A DNA stretch of 64,000 nucleotides, from the NCBI RefSeq assembly GCF_022024235.1, contig NZ_CP091800.1:970001-1034000 (forward strand). Reading direction: 5' to 3'. Origin of the DNA: Segatella baroniae B14 (lineage in GTDB: Bacteria > Bacteroidota > Bacteroidia > Bacteroidales > Bacteroidaceae). Shown piece after piece: positions 10,906-22,900 of this stretch. Position numbers and translations under genes: made by a program. The stretch's first letter is position 1. Each line of letters opens with the position of its first letter. A model generated the notes under the pieces. It did no database searches and was not told the origin of the DNA. It saw only the letters and a list, made by a program, of their open reading frames with translations.

Positions 10906-11644
10906 GTTTATCCATCAACAACAAGGTCATAAAACCGAGTAATAAGGCATACGTGGCCTGCTTCTGATACCCATGCGCATGCGTCTCAGGTATCATCTCG
11001 TCGCTGGTAACATAGAGCATTGCTCCTCCTGCAAAACCGAGCATAACCGGTAACAGCGTCAATGATACAGAACCCATCCCAAATCCAATCCATACACCGA
11101 CTACCTCAAGCAGACCGATAGCCAACGAAATGACCATGGTTCGTATCTTAGACACACCGGCAACCAGCAATGGGGCAATAATAACCATACCTTCTGGTAC
11201 ATTCTGAAGAGCAATACCCAAACTTACCGACCAATCGATTTCTGTAGTGCTCATACTAACGCCAGCAGCCATGCCTTCAGGCATTTTATGCAAAGCAATA
11301 GCCATAACAAAGAGGAGAATATGATTGAGCGATTTGTTATTGCGATGCTCTTCTTGATCTAATCCTGTAATATGATGCAAATGTGGAGTAACCAAATCGA
11401 GGACATTAAGAAATAATGCTCCAGCCATAACACCGACAACCACTATCCACCACGTTGTAGAAGACGTCATATCAAAGGCAGGTACAATTAATCCTAACGT
11501 TGATGCGGCAAGCATAATACCAGCACAATAGCCTAATACCGTATCATTCCACTTATGAGGAAGTTCCTTAATTAGAAAGCCTAAAACAGCACCTATCAGA
11601 GTGGCTCCGCAAAGTCCGGCTGCACTAATCCAAATTTGAGACAT
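10898..11644 (-). CDS. ZIP family metal transporter
   Basis: This 248-residue inner-membrane protein has about eight hydrophobic helices. The two ZIP metal-site helices are visible as HKMPEGMAAGVS (about residues 121-132) and NVPEGMVI (about 148-155). A His-rich cytoplasmic loop (PHLHHITG) precedes them. Family members import Zn(II), Fe(II) or other divalent metals down their gradients; the metal here is not determined. The gene is transcribed alone, converges on the kinase gene, and has a weak -7 box (TACCTTTA) at 11681-11688. Confidence 0.88.
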   Translation of the reverse strand: MSQIWISAAGLCGATLIGAVLGFLIKELPHKWNDTVLGYCAGIMLAASTLGLIVPAFDMTSSTTWWIVVVGVMAGALFLNVLDLVTPHLHHITGLDQEEHRNNKSLNHILLFVMAIALHKMPEGMAAGVSMSTTEIDWSVSLGIALQNVPEGMVIIAPLLVAGVSKIRTMVISLAIGLLEVVGVWIGFGMGSVSLTLLPVMLGFAGGAMLYVTSDEMIPETHAHGYQKQATYALLLGFMTLLLMDKLI

Positions 11645-11728
11645 AAATGTTTTTTTATTGCGATTAAATGAATTTGGGGATAAAGGTAAGCCTTTTTAGG
11701 AAAAAAGGCATTATTTTTTTGTATAAAA

Positions 11729-11760
11729 TTTGCTTTTTATTAGAATAAATAATATATTTG
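11729..11760 (+). promoter_or_regulatory. Consensus promoter for the small lipoprotein gene
   Basis: TTTG (11729-11732), 20 bp, then TATATTTG (11753-11760) is a full Bacteroidota promoter. An ATG at 11758 lies inside the -7 box and cannot be the start, which fixes the start at 11794. Confidence 0.75.
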
Positions 11761-11793
11761 CATTTATCATACCTTAAACAAAAACACGCATTT

Positions 11794-12321
11794 ATGAAAA
11801 ACTTCTATTATTTATTTTTAGCTACACTATTCTGTATGACCAGTTTGTCGGTATCCTCCTGCACAAAAGATGAGGTTAGCGAACAGACAGAACTTGTTGT
11901 GAAAGATGCAACCAACCATAATGAGGCACTCAAACTAGAACAAGACTATCCTATAGAGAATCTCGCTTTCTTGATGAAAGGTATCTTTGTACTCGAGGAC
12001 GAACAGAATAATATCACCAGTGTAATGGCTTTTGATCAAGATTCCATATACATCTTCAGCTGTAACACTTGCCAATATAAACACAAGAAATATCAATTAC
12101 AACAAAATGGAACCATACTTCAGATAGATAACCAAAAAATACCTATTGCACGTTGGGCATACCTGAATAATCATAACCAAGGCATTATCCCTCTCAAGCT
12201 GACACCAGATAACACTCAATATTGGCTCGCATTCGAGAAAATAATACTTGGTGATGGCAATGAGCAACAAGAATTCGACCGTACCCAGCTCATCGCATTT
12301 ATCAGAAATCAAAAACCTTAA
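11794..12321 (+). CDS. Small lipoprotein of unknown function
   Basis: The 175-residue product starts with a lipoprotein signal (MKNFYYLFLATLFCMTSL) and a lipobox ending SVSSC, so Cys23 would be lipidated and the protein held at the outer or inner membrane. The mature part is mostly polar with a CNTC motif near residue 90 and looks beta-rich. I do not recognise a family. The start was set by the promoter, since the upstream in-frame ATG overlaps the -7 box. A terminator follows at 12399. The gene appears monocistronic. Confidence 0.7.
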   Translation: MKNFYYLFLATLFCMTSLSVSSCTKDEVSEQTELVVKDATNHNEALKLEQDYPIENLAFLMKGIFVLEDEQNNITSVMAFDQDSIYIFSCNTCQYKHKKYQLQQNGTILQIDNQKIPIARWAYLNNHNQGIIPLKLTPDNTQYWLAFEKIILGDGNEQQEFDRTQLIAFIRNQKP

Positions 12322-12398
12322 TTCGTTTAGCATTTTTCTTCATCCCGGCATGGTTAGTACGACACAAACCTATCTCTCGCATGAAAATAAAATAACAT

Positions 12399-12432
12399 AA
12401 AAAAGGATTCGCCTCACGGAGAATCCTTTTTT
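12399..12432 (+). terminator. Rho-independent terminator
   Basis: A 12-bp stem (12399-12410/12421-12432) encloses a 10-nt loop and ends in seven Ts. It terminates the lipoprotein gene. Confidence 0.8.
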
Positions 12433-12481
12433 TATGTATCCTTAATCTTCCTATGCAGATTAAGCAATGTCTCGTACTGTT

Positions 12482-12595
12482 TAATGCGAATAACCAACTT
12501 AAATATGTTGACCGAAAATAAGCATTCCCTAATGCGAAATCAACTACACCTAGCTTAATTAATGTCTAATGCGAATTTTAATATACTAATGCGAA
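12482..12595 (+). repeat. Four copies of TAATGCGAA
   Basis: Copies of TAATGCGAA start at 12482, 12530, 12567 and 12587, all on the plus strand and in non-coding DNA. A fifth copy sits at 54555-54563, just before a small open frame. The related inverted form TTATTCGCA occurs twice near 44811 and 44861. The spacing is irregular, so this is not a simple tandem repeat. A protein-binding site or remnants of a short element are both possible. Confidence 0.55.
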
Positions 12596-13068
12596 TAAAT
12601 AAACCAATAATCTCTTTTTGATAGTACAAATATAACAAAAAAAAAGGAACCTGTCAAGAGTTTGAGGCCACTTTTTTCACTAAATTTGTTATTTTTTTTC
12701 TGTGTTCGAAAACAAGAAAATCTGTGCACGATAACAAAAAAAATAAATGATTCGAAGTACCAACATAACAACAAAAAATGTGTATTTCTCATTCAAATCC
12801 ATCCTTGATGACTGATTATCAACGCTATGATTATCTATAATAGATACCAACTTTTAGCACCAGTAATCAAGTAGAATAAGTTTATATCGTTAATTTTGAA
12901 CATATATCACTGATTTCAGCCAAAAAAGCAATATAATCATAACATATCTTAAAATATTTGTTTATATTTGCAAGACAAAATTATATAAATCCCGTGAATG
13001 TAAAGCATTAACGGCAAGTACCTTCAAAAAGCATAAAAATAAATTATAATCATAAAACATCTCCCAGC
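12596..13068 (+). promoter_or_regulatory. Upstream region of the fimbria-like operon
   Basis: No gene is visible in these 470 bp. A -7 box TATATTTG lies at 12963-12970 without a standard -33 box, giving a leader of roughly 90 nt. A small palindrome TATCTA-TAA-TAGATA at 12832-12846 lies about 120 bp upstream and could be an operator. I looked for inverted repeats flanking the promoter, as in phase-variable surface loci, and found none. Confidence 0.5.
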
Positions 13069-14892
13069 ATGAGAAAAACATTTATTACATCGACCCTCTC
13101 TGGAGCGATAGCTATAGCAGCAGCAATACATCTAACAGCATGTCAAAGCAACGATATTGCCCCAGACACACCTGTTCAACAAAACGATTTAGTCAACACC
13201 AGCCTCGCTATTTCGATTCCACAGAATGCTGCTGGTAAAAATTACAAGGGACTTAACAGCACTACTAAAGTTTCCTCTCGTGCATCCCAGGAAATCGTAC
13301 AGGGAGCTGACAATCAATTCAGAGGATTATCGAATATTGTACTCATACCATATTCTACTGATTCTACTCAACGTAATGGTGCCAATATCACACTGGAAGA
13401 TATCAACAAGAACCAACTTAGCAGCGGAAGCCTTGCCAAGGTGTATGACAACATTTTGTTAAGCGTGGGTACAGCTGGAATAAGAGCCTACGCACACGCA
13501 AAGGATACGACTGAAGCCCTAGAAGGCTATCACTTTACCAATGGTACCCTTACAGCAACAGGACTTGACGATGAGGCTAATACGGATATCAACACCATTA
13601 GTTTTACACCGGTAAGTATCAATGCTTCTTCTATACCATCAAACAAAGCCCAGTATCTTGCGAACCTGCTTACTGAAATCGCAAAGACAAATGCAAACGG
13701 AATTAGCTGGAGTAATGATGAAAATGAAAAAACTGCATATTATAATTTCATAAAAAACGCTGCAGGATCATCTAAAACTGTACTTGGCCTGATACAAGAA
13801 TTATACGATAACATGAAGAGCAAGAGCAACGCAATGTCTGTTGCCTTGATTAATAAAATCAATACCGTTACCCTGAACGATGTTCAGGACATCAATGGCG
13901 GTTCATACCCTTGTATCACCAACAACAACGGCATACTATCACTTCACAGTGACCTGGACAATTATCCAACCGAACTGAATCTTCCTGATGGAGCTGCTGT
14001 TGTAAAATGGAACAATAACACCGGTTTTCAACCGGTAATGGGTTCAAGTACGATATCCGAATCAATTTCTACTTTGGAAATACCACGATATGTCTACATG
14101 CCAAATTTGTGGTATCAAGTAACTTCTCCACTGAAAACATCAAGCATCGATCAGACTAAGGTCATGACAACCAACAAAGATTGGAGTGAGATTGTAAATG
14201 ACGTCGACAATTTCCCTAACACTAGTGTCACAACAACCACCAAGACTATCGCTATGCAACAACCTCTGCGATATGCTGTGGGACGTATGGATCTCACTAT
14301 CAAGTTGGCCAACGGCAACGTACTCTACGATAAAGCTGGCAATGTGGTTACTCCTAATGCGAAGGGATTTGAAGTAACGGGTATCATTATCGGTGGACAG
14401 AAGGCAGTAGATCAAGATTTTAATCCGATTACCGACTCTAATAGCAAACAATATGCCATATACGATAACTCGATGAGTAATATGTATGCTAGCAGTAACG
14501 GTAGTGATACCAACTATACGTTAACATTGCCATCTGCAGCAGAAGAAGTCGTTAATATCGCCATAGAACTAATTAATAATACTGGCCAAAATTTCGAAGG
14601 AGCTACAGGTATTATTCCTAACGGTGGCAAGTTCTATCTTATAGCCAATCTGAACCCACCAGCTGCTAAAAGTGGCTATACAAACGAACTTAATCAAGTC
14701 TTCAAACAAGACTATATTACTACCGTGAAACTGACCATACCACAAAACTCTACTAAAGAAAGCGAAAACCACGAGACAGGTCTTGGTAATGCCTATAATG
14801 TTTTGCCAGACTTGAGTAAATCACTCATCAGCTTCGGCTTCTCTGTAGACCCATCATGGCAATCGGGCTTATACTTTGAAGTAGAACTCTAA
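13069..14892 (+). CDS. Mfa1/FimA-like major fimbrilin lipoprotein
   Basis: This 607-residue surface lipoprotein opens a five-gene operon. The signal peptide ends in a lipobox (HLTAC), so Cys25 would be lipidated before export to the outer membrane. The segment NQFRGLSNIVLIPYS at about residues 82-96 is typical of the N-terminal domain of Mfa1/FimA-type fimbrilins. These polymerise by donor-strand exchange after cleavage of the N-terminal strand at an Arg; the Arg in KVSSR just before this segment is a plausible site. The body is Ser/Thr/Asn-rich and beta-rich. The next gene is a FimB/Mfa2-like anchor, which supports the call. It may be a tip or minor subunit; only one fimbrilin of this size is present. 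Confidence 0.75.
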   Translation: MRKTFITSTLSGAIAIAAAIHLTACQSNDIAPDTPVQQNDLVNTSLAISIPQNAAGKNYKGLNSTTKVSSRASQEIVQGADNQFRGLSNIVLIPYSTDSTQRNGANITLEDINKNQLSSGSLAKVYDNILLSVGTAGIRAYAHAKDTTEALEGYHFTNGTLTATGLDDEANTDINTISFTPVSINASSIPSNKAQYLANLLTEIAKTNANGISWSNDENEKTAYYNFIKNAAGSSKTVLGLIQELYDNMKSKSNAMSVALINKINTVTLNDVQDINGGSYPCITNNNGILSLHSDLDNYPTELNLPDGAAVVKWNNNTGFQPVMGSSTISESISTLEIPRYVYMPNLWYQVTSPLKTSSIDQTKVMTTNKDWSEIVNDVDNFPNTSVTTTTKTIAMQQPLRYAVGRMDLTIKLANGNVLYDKAGNVVTPNAKGFEVTGIIIGGQKAVDQDFNPITDSNSKQYAIYDNSMSNMYASSNGSDTNYTLTLPSAAEEVVNIAIELINNTGQNFEGATGIIPNGGKFYLIANLNPPAAKSGYTNELNQVFKQDYITTVKLTIPQNSTKESENHETGLGNAYNVLPDLSKSLISFGFSVDPSWQSGLYFEVEL

Positions 14893-14902
14893 AAGCAAGC
14901 GC

Positions 14903-15859
14903 ATGAAAATGAAAACCATCATACGATATATAATGCTGGCACTGCTGGCAGTGATGATGGGCAGTTGTAGTATCATTTATGAAGACTTAGACGACTGTCC
15001 GTCTCCTCCAGAACCGGATCCTGTCGTTAATACTACCGATGTTACAATAACCTACAATCTAAGTGGGGTTATTGAAAGTGATTCGCTCATGGAAAAAAGC
15101 CTCGGTAGTTTAAGCTCTCATAATTATGATTCATACTTTTTCGATGATAACAGCAAAGACTTTGCGCTCAAGACTAGATACAGTAATCAGGGTACGAGTT
15201 TGACAATCCAGGGAGAGATGAATATCAACAAATATATGAATGTAGCTATTACAGATGTAAAAGAGACTTCACAAGTAACCCTGAGCGACTCGTCTAGCTT
15301 TACGAATTTCAGTATCAATAATATCCTCGCTGATAGCATAGGCAGCCATGCCAAGATTATGTATTATGCGCTCGAGACCATGAATATCGACACACTTAAT
15401 CGCGAGTTTACCGTAAATTTGAGTCCGATGAACAGTGTGGTAGAAGTCATTATAGACACCACTGCTGCCACACAAATCGTTAAGAACGTTACGGTATCTA
15501 TCGACAGTCTCTATACTGGAATAAACTTTAGCAATGATTTTTTATATACCTTTAGTCGTAAAGAGATTGTTAAAACATATCCAGCAGTCGCAATCGAACA
15601 AGGGAAACTTGGTTTTGTCGGAGTAGGATTCCCATCGCCAGAAGAATGGTATTATACCATAAAAGCAGCACTGACCACAGGAGAGACGGTCTATACTCGG
15701 ATAAAGGTTGAGGAAAAATTAAAACCTGGTGAAAAACGAATACTGGAAATCAAGATGAACGAATCCGGTACAATAGGTGACCAGGAGTTACAACAGAATA
15801 TGGGTATGAGTGTCATCACGACATGGAAAGAAGGTCATACTTACGAACCGTCTATCTAA
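14903..15859 (+). CDS. FimB/Mfa2 family fimbrial anchor lipoprotein
   Basis: This 318-residue lipoprotein has a lipobox MMGSC and then the EDLDDCP motif that marks the FimB/Mfa2 family. In Porphyromonas gingivalis these proteins sit in the outer membrane, anchor the fimbrial base and limit its length. The gene begins 10 bp after the fimbrilin gene, so the two are cotranscribed. Family membership is strongly supported by the N-terminal motif, the size and the context. Confidence 0.85.
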   Translation: MKMKTIIRYIMLALLAVMMGSCSIIYEDLDDCPSPPEPDPVVNTTDVTITYNLSGVIESDSLMEKSLGSLSSHNYDSYFFDDNSKDFALKTRYSNQGTSLTIQGEMNINKYMNVAITDVKETSQVTLSDSSSFTNFSINNILADSIGSHAKIMYYALETMNIDTLNREFTVNLSPMNSVVEVIIDTTAATQIVKNVTVSIDSLYTGINFSNDFLYTFSRKEIVKTYPAVAIEQGKLGFVGVGFPSPEEWYYTIKAALTTGETVYTRIKVEEKLKPGEKRILEIKMNESGTIGDQELQQNMGMSVITTWKEGHTYEPSI

Positions 15860-15896
15860 CCTCACTCCCCATGAGATAATAACGAAACGGAAACAT

Positions 15897-16877
15897 ATGA
15901 AAATACATCAGTTATCCATCCTTATGCTGTCCGTATTGCTATTCATATCGTGTAGCAATCATGACGATACAGAACCATCTGGCATAAAGACGAAAACGCT
16001 TCCCGTAGAAATAGAGATACCTGCAGAACAAACGTCACGGGCTTGGGGAGATCCTGGTTCTGGATATAGCTATAAGTTACCTCGCTATCTTTATCTTTTT
16101 CTGGTAAGTAAATATGCTGACTCGAATAACGATACGACCACAACGGTGCAATACATCACTTCTGAACTTGATTCGGCACTATGGGAAAAGAATGAAGAAG
16201 AAAATATCTATAAATATATAGGTGGTATCAAAGTGCCAATACCAGAACTGAGAACGACGGGTGAAGTCTATTGTGCTACATCTTACAGTCCTCTACATCT
16301 CAACTCTGATGATCCATTAACACTGCAAGATGTACTGAATACCTCTTTCAGTTTCAGCAAGAACGATGATACCTATGCACATCTCAAAGATATCTACTCT
16401 ACTAACGCCGACTTGAAAAACGGTACACAGTATTATGGTACAATCAGTGACTACGAGTCGAATAATCCATATATTAAACTGAAAATGTATCATGTGGCAG
16501 CCATACTAGACATAGACTGGAATGTTGCAGAGGATATCAATGAAAGCGTTAGTGTAAAAAGCATCACCATCGAAGGTTTAAAACAAGAAGGATGTTTGCT
16601 TTTCAGGCCTAACAAGAATACAACTGCCGGAAGCAATACATATCAAGAGACCTTCAATACGACACCAGGAACTCAATGGTATGGACGTACCTATTATTAT
16701 ATTATACCTTATGCAGCCGATGGCACGAACATACAATTACCATTACGCATAGAAAACGGTATTTCGGGTGGATATAAACAAACCACCATCAATATGACAA
16801 TAGACCAAAGCAGCTTTGTTCCATGGATGTACGGTAATATCATCATCAAAGATGCTACGGGATGGCTTAATGATTAA
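15897..16877 (+). CDS. Fimbria-associated lipoprotein (accessory or tip subunit)
   Basis: The 326-residue product starts with MKIHQLSILMLSVLLF and a lipobox FISC. The mature region has RYLYLFLVS at about residues 62-70, a pattern seen in Mfa/Fim-type subunits, and ends in VPWMYGNIIIKDATGWLN, close to the C-terminal strand of fimbrilin-like domains. It is probably an accessory or tip subunit. The start at 15897 was chosen because it gives a proper signal peptide; an in-frame ATG at 15810 would overlap the anchor gene. It lies 37 bp after the anchor gene and 28 bp before the giant gene. Confidence 0.7.
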   Translation: MKIHQLSILMLSVLLFISCSNHDDTEPSGIKTKTLPVEIEIPAEQTSRAWGDPGSGYSYKLPRYLYLFLVSKYADSNNDTTTTVQYITSELDSALWEKNEEENIYKYIGGIKVPIPELRTTGEVYCATSYSPLHLNSDDPLTLQDVLNTSFSFSKNDDTYAHLKDIYSTNADLKNGTQYYGTISDYESNNPYIKLKMYHVAAILDIDWNVAEDINESVSVKSITIEGLKQEGCLLFRPNKNTTAGSNTYQETFNTTPGTQWYGRTYYYIIPYAADGTNIQLPLRIENGISGGYKQTTINMTIDQSSFVPWMYGNIIIKDATGWLND

Positions 16878-16905
16878 AGTATAACCCAAAAACGGATAGA
16901 ACAAT

Positions 16906-19900
16906 ATGAAACGATATATACTCCTTACCTTTTTTGCGCTATTTATACTAAAAGGATGGGCACAAACGGATACAATAAGATACGTTAATCCAAGCAACAA
17001 ATCAAAAAATGTAATGACTGATGGTAAAACCTGGGCCACAGGTTATGCACACGTACAGGATGCCATCAATAGTCTACACAACTACATGAAAGCTAACCCG
17101 AATGTCACGTCGGGCAGCATATATGTCATGGGTGGTGACAGTGCCATTTTCTCCCCACTTGAAACCACAGAGAAAGAGGCATCGTCTATACAGAATACCG
17201 CTATTAATATCTATGACGGTATACATGTATATGGTGGTTTTAATCCACAAAACCCTGAATCTACTCCTGCAGAGCGTATATTAGTAGATGAAAAAAATGC
17301 TGACAATACCATTACAGTAGGTGAAAGAGACGCTCTTGACGCTGCTGGTACCGGATCGGATATTGCACACTGGTCATTTAAGACACCGACCACCTTTACA
17401 GGTAAGCATGGTGTTGGTGAAGTGACATTTGAATGGAATGATACCGAAAAAAAATATAACACAAGATATCCTAGCAGTTCGTATCACGTCGTATGGTTTG
17501 GTACTGCCGGTGAAGAAACGGATGAGGAAACCAGTACACATAAAAAAGTAACAAACCGCCGTAAAGCCTATACCTATGGTGCCAGTCTAGACGGTGTTAC
17601 GATACAAGACGGTAACGCCAATAATAAACAGTCAGACATACGAGCCCATAATAGCTATGGCGGTGGTGTATATATGGTAAAGAACACGATCCTTCGCAAC
17701 TGCATTGTTACTCACAACAGTGCTGCTATAAAGGGTGGTGGCGTATATCTAGACGGTGGCGGTCTGGTAGAAAACTGCCACATCGTAGAGAATCAGAGTA
17801 TCGGTTCAGGTATCACCGACGGAATGGGCGGTGGTGTTTCTATCGGATGGGAAGGTGGAATACGAAAGAGCTATATCGAGAAAAATGTTGCCCGCATGGG
17901 TGGTGGCCTAAATATTACACACGAAAATGACAGAGTACCACTGAGTTGGCAAACTGATGACAGAAACCAGTATGCAGGATATGCCACTTCGTGTATCATC
18001 ACCAACAATACATCTATTACAGAAGCCGGTGGTGTTAATATCGGCAACGGTGGAGTCATCGTAAACTGTACTGTAGCAGAAAACGAAAACGCCGGTGCTG
18101 ATGTAACCTATAAGAATCACCGATACGGTAGAAGTGGTGGTGTATATATAGACAAAATGGGCGTTGTATATAACACCGTTATCTGGGGCAATAAATGTAG
18201 TACGAATACAGATATACAATATGCGGCTTACATACAGGAAACAACCGATGAAAACACCAAGGTGAACCGTCCAATAGTAGCCTATACTGCTATTGCAAAT
18301 CACGATATCACCAACTGGAATGGAACCCATAAAGATAATGTACTATCACTCGAAAAGGGTAATTATCCTGAATCAACCACTGCTTCAGGACATTTTCCTT
18401 ATTTTATGGACCCATCTTCTATCGTCGGTGCGAATGGTCAAACACCTAACAACGTGTATACAGACTGGCGTATCAGTGCTCGTTCCGATTTAGCGTATCG
18501 TGCTGTACAAATACAAGATATCCCTACTTACAATAAGATCATCTTACATGCACAGGTGCAAAGCGACTTACGCGGTCGTACTCTCTACCCGATTTCTTCT
18601 TGCGGAGCCATGGAATGCGATGAAAGTAAAACCCGTGAAATTATGATGGCTTCTGTTGAAGAAAGCGACAATGGTCAGTTAATACCTACTATTTTTGTAG
18701 ACCCTAATTTCAATGCCATTATCCCTGGATCTATATTCGGAACAAGTTGGGAATCACCATTAACCAATGTCAGTGAAGCCATTAACTATTTCCAAAAGAA
18801 ATATTCAGACAAAGGCAACAATACGCAGAAAGTTCAAATCCTGATTAAAGAAGGTAGCATAAACACGACAGGACCAAGCTCGTATGTCAATAATATGCTC
18901 CGCTCAGCTTCTCTCCGACCACAATCTTACATGCGCATATTTGGTGGTTATCCTTCTGAATTAACTGGTACAAATACCCAGCAAACCATCAACGAAACTA
19001 CTTATGCACGTAATCCATTGAATTACAAAACTATTGTAAGTGCCAATAATATTAACCAGGGATTTAATACCAATAGTGTACATGTCATGGAGTTGAATAA
19101 CGTACACGACGTGATCGTAGATGGACTTACCCTGGAATATGGTAATTCTACTTCTATCAATTCAAACAACACACTGCCAAGTGGCGGTGCCATTATGATC
19201 TCAAATGTCAATTATGACACGAATACCGAACCTACGGGACGTGTGAACATGGACAACATTGAGATAAGAAACTGTACGATGCGAAACTGTGTTGCAGAAG
19301 AATCGGGTGCAGCTGTCTTTGCTAATGGATTCTATTATACAGGAATCCAAGATGATGGTGCCGATGGAAATGTCGCACTTAAAAATGTTTGTCATATCAG
19401 TGCTAAACTTCTTAACTGCGTCATCAACAACAATACCAACCAGTCTGGCACAGGTATCGTAACAGCCCGAGGTAATGCAGAAATCGTGATGGACCATTGT
19501 ACATTAGTTAACAATGTAGGTATACCATTGCAAAGTATGCAAGCTCGTGGATATTCAGGAACGATCAATGCAACCAACTGCGCTATATTCGGAAATGTAA
19601 CCGACTCGGTAAACATAACCGATATCGAAAACTACATCGCACCATTAGCAACTTCTCAAAATACGACCCTGAAAACCATTATCGGTAATAATAACATCGT
19701 AGACAAGACGATAACAATTCCGACGGGTTTCATGGATATGACCAATATTAAACAAGTATTGGGATCCGATGCCAACGACATCAAGAGCTATGCTCACTTT
19801 GAGAACGCTACTCAAACTGTAGGCGCAAGACATAATCAGGATAATATTACTATGTATGGTGGTGCTCCTGATTTCATGCCTAAAGATATGAACCCGATGG

Positions 19901-22900
19901 TGAATGCGGCAACTACTGATGACAGTAATGCCACATCTACCGACCTTACTACTGTAAATAAAAGAAATATCGGTGGTGCTCCTGATGCCGGTGCTATCGA
20001 GAACAATACACTCCCTGAAAACGGACAGGTAATCTATGTTCGCGAATCAGACGGTGTGGATGATAATGCTCACGGTGGCAGCTGGGGTTCTGCGCTCAAG
20101 ACTATCTCTGCAGCCCTAGAACGTGCCACATACGGACAAGACATTTGGGTTGCTGCAGGTAAGTATTATGAAAACCTTACCATGAAGGAAGGCGTCAATG
20201 TATATGGCGGATTCCTGAACTATGGTAATCCAGGAAAAGAAGAAAACGAACGAAATATTTCTAACGAAGACCCTGAATACCAGACCATTATTGATGGTGA
20301 CAGAAGCGGTAGAGTACTGAATCAGGAAGAAGACTTTAGTAAAGAGACTATCTGGGAAGGATTTACAATACAAAATGGTTTATGGGCTTCTGCCATAGCT
20401 GATGAAATGACTATATCTGAAAATGAAGTCATCGTAGATACACTCACGAGTGCATGGAGCCATGGTACTTACGGTACGAAAATCGTGAAGGAAATCACTG
20501 AAAATGTTACAGGTCACTTTACCAGACATTATAACGAAAGTGAACCTTCTTGGAAATCGGGTGTGGGTGTAAACCTTATGAGTAATGGTACACTGAAAAA
20601 CTGTCTGATTAAGGATAACTTAATGCAGATGCAATACCCTACCCAGTATCTGGTTAAGAATGTACGCAATAAAGTTATTAAGATTACAATCTACACCAAA
20701 GACAGCGAAAATGGCATCGAAAAATCGACGACATCCATCAAATACGATAACAATTCAAGCCGTATCTATAATATGGTTGATGGTAAGTACAAGAACGCTA
20801 AAGGTGGTACAGAATATGGTGGTGCCGGTATTGCTACGACAAGTGGAAGTAAAGTACTCAACTGTATTATACGCAACAATGTTATCGATTTCAGTTCTCT
20901 TGATGGTAGTGTTGTAGCCAATGTATCTACTCCTGCTCGCGGTGTAGGAGTACTTATGGATGGTGGCGATATTGTAAATTCACTTATTGTAGAAAATTAT
21001 TCAAATGTCGGTTCAGGTGTTCTTGGACAAGGCATTTACATCAAGAGTAAGAGTAGCCTATATAGCTGTACCATCGCATATAACAATGGATTCAATGTAA
21101 GAAGCAACTTTACTGGTGCTGCTGCCCCTGGTGTGTGGGACGATGCTTCTAATCCTAATAAAGGTAGCGGTTGGGCTGCTAATGCATCACAGTTCTATAA
21201 CTGTATCATCTGGGGAAATGCAGGTTATGGTATCACAGGCGAAAACTATAACAACTTGTGCCGTACAAACTGGCAGGCCTCTATCGGTGTTACCGGTTTC
21301 TTACATAACTGTTACCACTCTACTCCATCCACCTACTTTGCCATAGAAGGTGTAAACAACAGTCACTCTGCGGTAACAGACTCCACCTTGGTATACAATA
21401 CCAAGAATATCGACTATAATGGTGTGCCTGAAGCCAATTCTAAATATTACGAGGCCGCGTATGTAGATGCTTACCGCCAAAGCTGTTATGATGCCAATCT
21501 GTTTAACGAATACAACTATCCATATTTCCCAGATGGTTCATCAGACAATAATTATAGCATCAATCGCGCAAGCGATGTTGCCAATAATTGCATCAACATG
21601 GGTGCTGATGAATGGGCAGACGAAATGGATAGCAAATTCAATATTATAGAAGATATTACTGGAGCTAACCGTGTACAAGATTGTAAAATTGACAAAGGTG
21701 CATACGAATACGATGGTACTGGAGAAATTTCTCCTGTAATAGAAGGCAATTCTGCAACTTATTATGTAACAGAGAATGGTGCAGGTACTGCCAAAGGTAC
21801 GTTGACAGAACCAGCCTGTATGCAGAAACTACAGAAGATACTCGATGCTGCTGGTCGATATAAATATGCAAACCCTACTTCTGCTGTAACCGTAAAACTC
21901 GCCAGCATTCCTGACGGTCATTACTATCCAACCCGTACGACTCAAGAGAACTACTCTACCATTAATCCGCGTAACTTCTCTATCATCGTACCACGTGGTG
22001 TAAAAGTGATGGGAGGCTATCTTGACACGGATAATTTTGCTTCTCGTAACATTATTGACAACCGTACCATACTGTCGGCAAAATATACCAGCGAAAACAT
22101 TGTCACGCAGAGTTATCATGCCGTAACCTTCACGGATCATGTATTTGATATCAATCAAAATCTGGAATATGAGGATGATGGTGTAACTCCGAAGTCCATC
22201 ACCAAGAAATTAATAGAAACCTATGGTACAACGCTGATTGATACCATCCAGAATATCGAACAACCCAATATTCGAGCTGTTCTTGATGGACTCTATATTG
22301 AAGATGGATCTGCCAATGGTATCAACACAGAAGACCAAATCGGTGGTGGTGCTATCATACCAAATTATGCCATGATCCAGAACTGTATCATCCAGAATAA
22401 CAATGCACTAACAGAAGGTGGCGGTCTTTACTTGCAAAAACGTGCTCTCGTAATCGGTTGTATTGTAGAAAATAATTCGGCTGATTATGGTGGTGGTATC
22501 GCTGTCGTCGATAACAACGACATGAGTGAGAATGCGTATTTGAGTTACCCGTATGTAGTATCATCTACGGTCGTCAATAATACCGCTACTACTCGTGGAG
22601 GTGGTATCTACTTCCTCAATAACTTCCGTACCAACTCCAGTGTATACTGGGCTAATACTAGTAACGACCAGGCTGACTTATCGGGTGTTACCACCACAAC
22701 AAATGGTTTGAAAGGTGATATCTATCCCGTTACCTATTGTGCTATTACCAACCAGATAGCAGACGGATCAAACAATATATCTGTTGATGCTGACGAAACG
22801 AAAGGTGTAAGGTGGAATAACACAGACGACGACAAATACTACTCATTACAGGTACTGTCACAGCTTACCCGAGGTGGTATGTCGTATGCCAACTTCCGCC

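Noticed and set aside
11758..11793. Upstream ATG of the small lipoprotein gene
   Set aside because: It lies inside the -7 box and would disrupt the signal peptide; 11794 is preferred.
12596..13068. Invertible promoter before the fimbria-like operon
   Set aside because: No inverted repeat pair flanks the promoter and no recombinase gene is nearby.
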